In this document: in pieces, positions 35,675 through 44,007 of the stretch | Layout: each line of letters begins with the position of its first letter | Position numbering within the stretch: position 1 is the first letter of the stretch | From: Tricholomella constricta | Lineage: Eukaryota > Basidiomycota > Agaricomycetes > Agaricales > Lyophyllaceae | DNA: 64,000 nt | Reading direction: 5' to 3' | Assembly (NCBI GenBank): GCA_013368375.1 | Contig: JAACJP010000027.1 | Coordinates: 372,001-436,000, forward strand | Made by a program: the position numbers and the translations under genes | Notes under the pieces: generated by a model | Database searches by the model: none | The model's input: the letters and a program-made list of their open reading frames with translations, nothing else | Told to the model about the DNA's origin: nothing

Positions 35675-36586
35675 ATGTCCGAGTCTGCGACAAAACTCTT
35701 TGATTGTCGGTTTCCTTCATTCCAAGGCGACGACGGCAGAATCTGCTATCCAAGCATCCTCACACTGATCAATTCCATCCGCCACGACCTCATCATCAAC
35801 CAAGTCATTAGGCGGCCCTTCCTTGACTTGTTGCTGTTGTTGCACACTGACAGTATTGATGATCTACTATATGCTCCGTCGAGACGTCCGACAGATGCAG
35901 ACGTGAGATGTTTTTTGCTCGAGCATTGGCCCCCGCTGGCCGTGGCGCAGCCGTACCCTGCCTCTCCAGATCCAGGTCCAGGTCCAGGCTTAGGTCCGGG
36001 AGAAGACCACCGGTTCTTGTATGTGTATGTGTGGGGCACCACGACCCCCGACCCCGCTGCGAAGCCGGACGCGACGTACATCGCCGCCTCCCTCCCCAAC
36101 GCCATCGCCGATCGCGAAAAGGCAAGTACAAAGAGTCGTGAAGTCCCCAGCGGCCCCTTGGTAAAGGTAAAGACGAAGACGAAGATGGTGACCTCTCGAT
36201 CCTCACAGAGGGCATGGAATCGCCCAGAGCAGCAGAATCAGAAGGGGCGGGTGTCACTGGACCACTTGAAACTGCTCTTCGTGGCTGTGGTCCTGCATGG
36301 ACTCGCACACCGCCTCGCCGCGTGGTGGGGAACGCGCGCGGGTACGGGGGCGCCATTGAGAGCAAGCGATTGGGACCCGGGCGAGTTTGTCCAGAGGGCG
36401 GTGTTTGGCGGCGTGCTGGAGGGCTGGTGGGCGCTTCCAGATGCGCAGTACGTCGGGTTGTCGTTTGAGAAGATGTGCAAGGTCGCGGTGGTGGTGGTGG
36501 GGCCCCGCAGAGAGGGCGGCGCTGCCGCTGCCGCTGCTGGTTATGATACCGAAGAGTGCAGGATCGTCGGTCAGCCGCGTGTTTAG
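35675..36586 (+). CDS. Uncharacterised protein with a degenerate zincin-like motif (HGLAH)
   Basis: A single-exon frame; the start MSESATKLFDCRF gives 303 residues, with an in-frame ATG at 35624 as alternative. The middle has a Gly/Pro repeat (GPGPGLGPG). Near residue 215-235, LKLLFVAVVLHGLAHRLAAW is a hydrophobic helix with HxxxH spacing, followed by DPGEFVQRAVFGGVLEGWW. I recall Agaricomycete proteins with an HExxH helix then E.G..E...FGG, a zincin pattern; here the catalytic Glu would be Gly. That assignment is tentative, and an alternative is simply a hydrophobic helix. No signal peptide. No intron is needed. Confidence 0.55.
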   Translation: MSESATKLFDCRFPSFQGDDGRICYPSILTLINSIRHDLIINQVIRRPFLDLLLLLHTDSIDDLLYAPSRRPTDADVRCFLLEHWPPLAVAQPYPASPDPGPGPGLGPGEDHRFLYVYVWGTTTPDPAAKPDATYIAASLPNAIADREKASTKSREVPSGPLVKVKTKTKMVTSRSSQRAWNRPEQQNQKGRVSLDHLKLLFVAVVLHGLAHRLAAWWGTRAGTGAPLRASDWDPGEFVQRAVFGGVLEGWWALPDAQYVGLSFEKMCKVAVVVVGPRREGGAAAAAAGYDTEECRIVGQPRV

Positions 36587-37596
36587 GCTCTTGGTGGATT
36601 GCATCTAACGCCGACGCCTTTTTTTGGGTATGTTCAGAGGACGGAGACGCGTCTGCGGCGCTCGATTTTTCAAGGCCAGGGCGGTCGATTCCGCTTTTGG
36701 ACTGTTGTTTGAGGAGGCCGCCTGTTGCGCCGTCGGTGGTTGCTGGCTTTTGCCGATGCAAGGTCAATTTGGAACCTACATTCGAGGGCGCGCGTCAGGG
36801 ATGAATCGAATTCGAGGGACACGCTAATTAATTGTAGGCCCCGGGAAGCTCCCGTATGATGTTTGTCGGGGAAATAGCGTATTTGAGAGCTCCAAAACGA
36901 CTGTTTTGCTCGCTATGTTCTGACTACTTATTAGCGTATTCTGAGGCCCAACTGCAGCCTTGGCGGGATACGCGGTTCTGGTTTCGCAGGCGCCTTCTTT
37001 GAAGCGTAAAACCCTGGAATTGCGTATTCTAGGCCAATTCAAGGTGGCCGAGAAACATATACGGGAGTTTCCGGGGCTTGACACCCTGGACCGTTGACAT
37101 GTACAAGTGTCCTTACTTTCATCGAGTGAACTGATTGCATACATTTCACATTTCAGAGCTGAAACGGAAACAAAAAGCTGCAATGATAAGGGTTCGAAAT
37201 CAATCAAACACTTGGCTCCAAATTCATATCGCCGCCACGGCCAAGCGCACCCTGATATCCCCATCGCTGCCTCCCCAGAGATGGTAACCGTGACCATCTC
37301 GCTCCCATGGCTCGCGTCCGCCACACCTGAAACTTGTTGAGCCCGGCATCATCCCAGCCATCTTGACTTTTTCCCTGCGTCGCGCGTCCCAAGTGCATAT
37401 GGCTGTGCGCAGAGGATTCAGACGTCGCGTCGCCAGGCCCAGCCTTTAGACCTTGGCCTTGGCCTTGGCGCCACAGATCTGCACAGCCGGTTACAGTCGG
37501 GAGTCGGGACGTTCCTTTCTGATTGGCGGGACAAATGATAATCTCATCAGCGCCAGCCCCCATCATCACGTTTTTTTTTTTCGATTTGCGAAACCC

Positions 37597-37602
37597 TATA
37601 AA
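37597..37602 (+). promoter_or_regulatory. TATA box of P2
   Basis: CTATAAAGG sits just after a poly-T tract and about 157 bp upstream of the P2 ATG, which puts the likely transcription start near 37630. Confidence 0.55.
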
Positions 37603-37691
37603 GGTTGGCGGATCACCGTGAAGCTGATTTCCCCAATCCTCAGCTGGTTCTGAGTATCGCCCCCACACATCCCAACGCACTACCTCTTTCT

Positions 37692-37705
37692 TTCAGCTGG
37701 TCTGA
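37692..37705 (+). promoter_or_regulatory. 14-bp element shared with the P1 promoter
   Basis: TTCAGCTGGTCTGA, 54 bp before the ATG, identical to the minus-strand element at 21541-21554. A related copy, CTCAGCTGGTTCTGAGTA, lies about 50 bp upstream at 37639-37656 and again at 43220-43237. Confidence 0.6.
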
Positions 37706-37758
37706 TCCCGTACCGTACCGTACCCTACTCCACTCCATTCCACTCGTCTCGTCTCGTC

Positions 37759-39483
37759 ATGAAATACTCCACGTCCCTCCTCGTCGCGTGCATCGGCGGT
37801 GCCGCCCTCGTATCCGCCCTGCCCACTACCGACAGGAAACCCAACCTCCCCCGCGCTCCCGCAACCGTAGACACCACTCTCGGGCACGCAGCAGCAGCAG
37901 CAGCAGCAGGCGCCGCCTCCCGCCCCTCGCTCCCCCTCAACCCGCGCGCCAGGGGAGGGCGCCGCAACCGCAAGAAGAAGCAGCAGCCGCAACAGCAGCA
38001 ACGGAAACCAAACCAGCAACAGGGGCAGCCCGCCGCGCAGCAGGACCAGCAGGACCCGAGCGCCACCACCTCCAAATCCGAGCGCGTGGGCGACGCCCTC
38101 GGCTCGCTCGCTGCGTCCGGCGCGAGCTTTGCCCAGGCCGCCGAGGGCCTCCAGGTCCGTGCGCCACCGGGGCAAACGCAGGAGCGGACGGTGACGCGTG
38201 CGCTGGTGGACGCGCTGGTCCCGCGCGACTTTGACGAGGCCGCGCGGGCACACGTGTTGCGCGAGTTCTTGGAGGCGATGGAGACGCGCGGGCTCAACTT
38301 TGATGAGGAGCTGTTGATGGCGCGGAGGGATTGGAGGGGGAAGGCGCAGAGGGTTAAGGATGCGGGGAGGCAGATGGTGGAGAAGGCTAAAGCGAAAGTT
38401 AAAGGAACTGGAACTGCGGGGGGTGCGGCGGACAGTGGTGTCGTGGAAGATGTACCTGCTGATCCTGCTTCGCTCACGACCCGTGATCTTGACTTTGATC
38501 TTGGCCTCGCTGCCCGCGACCTTGACTTTGACCTTGCCGCCCGCGACCTCGTCGACTTTGACCTCGCCGCCCGCGACCTTGACTTTGATCTCGCCGCTCG
38601 CGACTTTGACTTTGACCTCTCCACGCGCGACGTCGACGACGCCCTTGCCATGCGCGAGTTCCTCGAGGCGCGCGGCTTTGATATCGACGACGAGCTGCTG
38701 GCGCGGTGGAGCTGGAGGTCGGCGAAACAGAAGCTCAAGGATATCAAGAATCGCTTCTCCAGCAAAGGAAAATCCGGCACTGCGGTTGACACCACCACCA
38801 CCACCACCCCCGACCTATCCAGCAGCAGCACCACCGACCCCGCAATGCTCATTCCCCGCGACCTCGACTTTGACCTTGACCTCGTCACTCGCGACTTTGA
38901 TGACGACGCCTTTGCGATGCGCGAGTTCCTAGAGGTGTTGGAGGCGCGCGGCTTTGATATGGACGACGAGCTGCTGGCGCGGTGGAGCTGGAGATCGGCG
39001 AAACAGAAGCTTAAGGATGCGAAAGACCGCTTCTCGAGCAAAGGAAAATCCGGCACTGCAGTGGACACCGCCACCGACCTATCGGCCAGCACCACCGACA
39101 CCACAACGCTCACCCCCCGCGACCTCGACTATGACCTTGACCTCGTCACCCGCGATTTCGACGACGACGCCCTTGCGATGCGCGAGTTCCTGGAGGTGTT
39201 GGAGGCGCGCGGCTTTGATATGGACGACGAGCTGCTGGCGCGGTGGAGCTGGAGGTCGGCGAAACAGAAGCTCAAGGATATTAAAAATCGCTTCTCCAGC
39301 AAAGGAAAATCCGGCACTGCGGTTGACACCACCTCCACCACCGCCCCCGACCTATCCAGCAGCAGCACCACCGACCCCACGATGCTCGTCCCCCGCGATC
39401 TGTCGGAGGACGCCCTCCACGCCCGTGACGCGTTCTTCGGGGACATCGAGGCGCGCGCATTTGACCTTGACGAGCTGGATTGA
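37759..39483 (+). CDS. P2: secreted tandem-repeat protein of unknown function
   Basis: One uninterrupted 574-codon frame. The signal peptide MKYSTSLLVACIGGAALVSA matches P1 at 15 of 20 positions. Residues 50-130 are Ala, Arg/Lys and Gln-rich. A degenerate first unit (about 152-220) precedes a run of ARDLDFDL repeats (about 242-290), then three near-identical units (about 292-380, 384-468, 471-555). Each has an acidic part (MREFLEVLEARGFDMDDELL), a cationic amphipathic part (ARWSWRSAKQKLKDIKNRF), a basic SSKGKSG, a Thr/Ser linker and PRDLDFDLDL. The protein ends FDLDELD, like P1's FDIDGLD. Dibasic Kex2-type sites are rarer than in P1. A 462-codon frame on the opposite strand is a shadow caused by the third-position C/G bias. 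Function is unknown. Confidence 0.87.
   Translation: MKYSTSLLVACIGGAALVSALPTTDRKPNLPRAPATVDTTLGHAAAAAAAGAASRPSLPLNPRARGGRRNRKKKQQPQQQQRKPNQQQGQPAAQQDQQDPSATTSKSERVGDALGSLAASGASFAQAAEGLQVRAPPGQTQERTVTRALVDALVPRDFDEAARAHVLREFLEAMETRGLNFDEELLMARRDWRGKAQRVKDAGRQMVEKAKAKVKGTGTAGGAADSGVVEDVPADPASLTTRDLDFDLGLAARDLDFDLAARDLVDFDLAARDLDFDLAARDFDFDLSTRDVDDALAMREFLEARGFDIDDELLARWSWRSAKQKLKDIKNRFSSKGKSGTAVDTTTTTTPDLSSSSTTDPAMLIPRDLDFDLDLVTRDFDDDAFAMREFLEVLEARGFDMDDELLARWSWRSAKQKLKDAKDRFSSKGKSGTAVDTATDLSASTTDTTTLTPRDLDYDLDLVTRDFDDDALAMREFLEVLEARGFDMDDELLARWSWRSAKQKLKDIKNRFSSKGKSGTAVDTTSTTAPDLSSSSTTDPTMLVPRDLSEDALHARDAFFGDIEARAFDLDELD
38631..39423 (+). repeat. Three near-identical tandem units inside P2
   Basis: The marker CGCGGCTTTGATAT occurs at 38671, 38947 and 39208, giving unit lengths of about 276 and 261 bp. 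The coding units differ at few positions, mostly in linker length, so the duplications are recent or kept alike by gene conversion. Confidence 0.9.
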
Positions 39484-41699
39484 TGAAAGGTTGACACGGA
39501 TATCCCTCGGCTGGGCTGGCTTGGGGAAGAGGGAGTGGAGTTGTACGGTACATATGAGAGGTTATGATCATAATATATATAAAAAGTGCAATATACGCTT
39601 CGGGGCCTTGTAACAAAGAGTGGCGACGTTCATGAGTCCTACCTAACCTTGTTTTATTGACGCTGGGACCAAGCAAGTACTCAGGCTGCCGGTTCTGGAT
39701 GGCTACTCCTGGATAGGCATGGACAGTAAAGGCGTGAGTCTCGAGCACTTCCAAGGAAGAGGAGAGCATCCTGGGACTGCATATACCGTCTAGACTCAGC
39801 CTTGTGTAGATTGGCACAGTTATTTCGTGTTGAGCGAACTGCGGTTGAGAAGAGCGGCGATAGGATCGTTCGAACGTTGTGCGAACAATGATAATGCCTT
39901 CGCCCGTGAGCCCGCCTATTTTGGCCTCAGGAAGGTGGAGAATCCTCGAGCTGTTGTTGTTTGGAGGTCGAAGGTTGGTCCATTTTGATAATTCCGCGTG
40001 GCGTGAGTCAGGTAACAGTTCGCCCAGCCGTATCTGCCCCCAGCAGCATGCGGCGGCAGCGAGGCATCGAGGCCGTCCGTGAAGTCTAGCCCGCGGAGAG
40101 AGCGCTGAGCATCTCGAAGGAGAAGGCCAGCATCGAGGCTGCGGGATGCATATTTTCCGCGCCCTTGATAACATAAAATAATTGAGTAGCGCCCAGCCAC
40201 TGAACCCCGTTGCGGATGTGCCAGCTACGTGGAGCTGTGCATTTACTGCCGATAGTCTGTCTTGAAAGTCGCAGAGCGAAGGACGATGCGAAGGCTACAA
40301 AGAAGAGGTGCCGAAGCAAGCAGGCAAGAGCTGAGAGGCAATTATGTGCTCCGAGCGGTATCTAAGAAATTGAAATACTGCCGAGGAGCAGCGAGATGAA
40401 GTGGAGGACTTCCAATCATTAGATATAGCTGTGTCGATGTCTGACTGCAGGCTGGGACGAGTCGTGGCGCCTGAAGTTCGGCGGGAGCGCTGATGGTGAG
40501 CGGCGAGGATCACGGAGAAATTTTGAGGACCATTCTGCTGTGAACCTTGAGACTAAACTTTGAGATCGCAGGACAGACTAGGTGAGGGCGAGGTGACAAC
40601 CTTGACGCTGATTCGCTTCGCCGCCTTTACGACGCAAGACCGCGATGGGGTCGACGCCCGCATATGCATAAGTGGAGGAAACATGGTAGTAAACGGAGAA
40701 TAGCGGAGGGTGTGATGGGAGGTGATGGGGTGTGGCCCCGGGAAATATAACCTGGGACTGTAGATCTTGCTGACATAGAGCGTTACCCCGATCTGACCCT
40801 GCATATAAGTACGCAGGTATGATTGGGGCCAGTACTATGGTACGTGGATGCATACATACATCACCAGGTGCCGGCACATGCGTTTCACCGCGTCAATGCC
40901 GATAAGTTTTGTCGACTGGGTTGGGGTTGAACGTTGAACGTCGCACGTGGAACGGCGGAGGTAGAATCTGCGGCAGTAGACGGTGACAATCCGAATTGTA
41001 GAACATGGATCGCAGACATTGTTAGAGCCTCTCTGATGGACCGCCAGATCACCAGCTGCAGCGAAGCGCCTCGGAAAAATTGCAGAACAAAGCAGAACGC
41101 TTAAGTCAGGAAGATACCTAACATGACTGTAAGAAGAATTCAAATTGGTATCCAGTTGTTCAGATCCGCACAAGGCATATGATACGCTCCAGTAGGGAAG
41201 AGGCATACCCTTGTTTCACAGAGTATAAAGACAATTGTGTTGTTCAAGAGCGAATACAAATTTAACGGTGTCATTATAAGTACCGGATGCTCGTGGCGTG
41301 AGTAAACCTCTGACACGTGGAATCAGCGCGTGTTGCAAAGGTGATTTATATCGCGAACAGCATCCCATCATGCTACATCTCACCTGTCCGGCCTTCTTTA
41401 TATTGCTGCAGAAACCTTCCTTTTGACCGTCGAATCGCTCCTTACGATCCTCAAAGCTCAATTGACTCGTTACTATGCCCGACGGTACGCAAAATCCAAG
41501 AATCCATAGCCGTCCACAATCTCAATAAATGCCGCAGTCGGAGCACAGCCAATACCATCCTACGGACCTACGCCCAACGGGAGCAGCAACCGTGGACATA
41601 GAATCCCTGCCTCTGGAACTTTCCCAATCATCTGCTGGCAGTTGTCCTTGAACAGGGAGTACACAAAAGAGGTGGGTCAGTCCGGCCTTGCGTGGCGCC
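39484..41699. other. Intergenic, 2.2 kb, no supported gene
   Basis: Several moderate minus-strand frames (39680-40320, 40578-40877, 40835-41206) lack recognisable domains and have no coherent splice joins. They may be decayed sequence. The segment ending at 41699 may hold a missing first exon of the next gene: from an ATG at 41531 a frame of about 40 codons opens before a stop. Confidence 0.35.
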
Positions 41700-42690
41700 A
41701 TGCTAAACGGTGCGATCCCAACGCAGGAATACGATGCATGTCATAAGGTGGTTTCAATATGTGTTGAGCATACCAAGGTGCAATACAACCCCCGAGATTC
41801 TGACTCCTTCCGTACGTTCACCGATCCTCTGCACTTCGAGCATGATTTAAGCGCCCGAACCTTAGGCCAATTAATGACGCTGATGTTGCCACTCCTTATG
41901 ATGAGACATCGACGTGTACCTCGTGCAAAGTGGAAGGACGAATGTACGGCCGCTGGGAAGCGATGGATTGAGCAGGTACGTCGCTACATGCCTTGCATGC
42001 TAGTCTATTTTCATGTTTTGATCGCAGGCCCAGGACGGTATGACGCCAGAAAAGTTTATGCAATCCATGATAGGATATCACTCAGGATTCGAGGGGTCGC
42101 TATGCTCCATGATCATGGTTCAAGGCAACAAGCACAGAGTAGTCAACATCGGGATTGGAACAAAAAAATCCGCAGTGGAACCCCGCGGTGTCACTGTAGC
42201 TGCATACGTCGAATCGCAGTCACATAAAGTGCGTTTCGAATCCTTGTGGATCCCCGAGAGAGCCACTCAGATCTGACACCCGCTCTAGTTGACCCCATTA
42301 GAGCTGGAAAATATTACAAAGGACCAGAACGACGAGACGATACTTCGCCGCCTCAGTATGAACCTTGCCCTCAAACAAGCCTACATCAAAGCCATCGGCC
42401 ACCCCATCGGCTTCGACTACTCACGGCTCGAGTTCAACGTCCCCGAACGCACAGCCATGGGCGACGGGTACCCCTTGACGGGGTGGGAGTTCCGGATCTG
42501 GCGAACGACCCTTGGCGTCGCGCGGCGCGACCAGCTCGTCAAGGAGGAGTACGAATGTGTAGTCGCTTTCTTCCGGGGCACCACGGACTCGCGGTTCGTG
42601 TTCTATGAGACTGCGGAGCAGCTGAACAGCTGGGTGCAGTTCATCAATATCGACCAGATGGTCAAGGTGATCCCCAAGCTCACTGCGTAA
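41700..42690 (+). CDS. Uncharacterised three-exon protein
   Basis: Exons 41700-41975, 42028-42228 and 42289-42690 give 292 residues, all splice phases closing. The C-terminal half looks conserved in style: FNVPERTAMGDGYPLTGWEF, RIWRTTLGVARRDQLVKEEY, CVVAFFRGTTDSRF and LNSWVQFINIDQMVKVIPKL. I do not recognise a domain and give no function. There is no signal peptide or membrane span. The ATG at 41700 is the first in frame after a stop, but codons before it in the same frame remain open to about 41661, so an upstream exon is possible. It stands alone between two gene-poor stretches. Confidence 0.6.
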
Positions 42691-44007
42691 GATTATTTCA
42701 TCGGAAAAACGCCCAATTTATCTGTTGATAAATTTGCCTTTGCTCATCCGTCGTCAAAACTACTTTCTCTCTGCTCCACTATAGGTACACTCAGTAATTA
42801 TCTTTGGTTGATACCGTTGTTTTTTTTGTTCCCCTCATGTCTGTACTACTATGCATCTGCTATCGAACTTTGGGATGAGAGACGTTGTGGTACTTGGATA
42901 ATACTATTACTCGTCGGACTTTTATGTATAGCTCTTCTATCGCCAGTCATCACATTGACAACCCAATTATCATCAGATCATCACGTATCGTAAGCGCTAC
43001 AAGAAACCGTTGCTGTGTTGGAACTTGGATGTCCGGGGCGTTGTCAGGTCTTCAGTGCATTTGACGGCGTGATGAGGATCTGAATCTGATCATGATGCGC
43101 CGACGAACGCTCGACCAAAGCTGTAACACTTACACTTACAGATTAAAGACAACTTGGACACCCCCACTGAGCCCACATCTCCTAGATCTCCAGGTGAACA
43201 GTGAACACCTTTCTGCCGACTCAGCTGGTTCTGAGTAGAGTAGAGGAGCCCCAACCCACAACCACAACCAAAACCGCTGTCGCTGTCAATCGATTCTGAC
43301 ATACAGCCTGAACTTTGGATCATCCCGAAGCATAGCACACCGCCGCTGTGGCAGCCACAACGTCAATGTTAATGCGCTCACTAGTGCTGTGCCGCACCTG
43401 CACCCTCCTCAGCCTTCTCCTTCTCCTCGCCTGCATCCTTTTCCCGACAGTTACTTCCGAGTCTGTGGCCGCTCAGGACTCAGAGAGAGAGAGAGAGAGA
43501 GAGTTTAGCCCGGTCCGACTCCAGGTTGGGTGCGCGTTGTGGGCGTGGCGTGAGCCGGTTTAATCAGGAGACGGGGGAGTTTGATCTTGGAGTTTGAAAT
43601 TATGATATTAATGGGTGGAGGATTTCGGGGGGTTCAGCCGAAGAGGCGGCGGGTGTACATGTGGTGAAGGTGTTGTTCACGGTTGATAGTTTGAAAACTG
43701 ATACGCCACCAGCATAATCCCCAGAAGAAATTGGATTCGCATGAGTGGCTAGGGGAGAGGTATTATATCAGCATTCGCAGTCGATCCAGAGGCGTAGGTC
43801 GAAGTCCCCCCAGGACATATGCCCTCCCTGTACATGTATTACCTATTCATGCTATTGCCGATCAGTACCGTCACAAAGTCATTGTAACCTACATACTGCG
43901 ATTGCGCATCCCCTTCTCATTTCCTGCCTTCTCCTTCAGTTGTTTAGCTATGGTTCCAAAAAATAAACAACATGGACATCTCGTTACAAGTTACCGTATG
44001 TGAAAAA
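42691..44007. other. Gene-poor stretch, 1.3 kb, with one possible short secreted ORF
   Basis: It contains a copy of the 18-mer found upstream of P2 (at 43220-43237) and the short frame 43366-43563, listed separately. The rest shows no gene. Confidence 0.4.
43366..43563 (+). CDS. Possible small secreted peptide (65 aa)
   Basis: The frame starts MLMRSLVLCRTC, has a strong hydrophobic core (LLSLLLLLACILFPTVTS) typical of a signal peptide, and continues with an SEREREREF run encoded by a GA microsatellite. An 18-bp string upstream at 43220-43237 is identical to one in the P2 promoter. The peptide shows no similarity to P1 or P2 outside that. It may be a chance frame. Confidence 0.3.
   Translation: MLMRSLVLCRTCTLLSLLLLLACILFPTVTSESVAAQDSEREREREFSPVRLQVGCALWAWREPV

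Larger units (their letters stand above)
36587..37758. other. Upstream region of P2
   Basis: 1.17 kb without a supported gene. A TATA box (TATAAA) lies at 37597-37602, about 157 bp before the P2 ATG. The 18-mer of 37639-37656 and the 14-mer of 37692-37705 are described separately. Confidence 0.5.

Noticed and set aside
36824..37324. 166-codon minus-strand frame upstream of P2
   Set aside because: No domain or plausible homologue pattern; likely chance.
37725..39113. 462-codon frame antisense to P2
   Set aside because: It mirrors the biased codon use of P2 and lacks a natural start, signal peptide or domain; P2 itself has the signal peptide and repeats.
38631..39423. Regular repeats that could suggest a CRISPR-like array
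   Set aside because: They are in-frame protein-coding units in a fungal gene, without short spacers.
39281..40320. Overlapping minus-strand frames downstream of P2
   Set aside because: No domain, no consistent splice joins, and part is antisense to P2.
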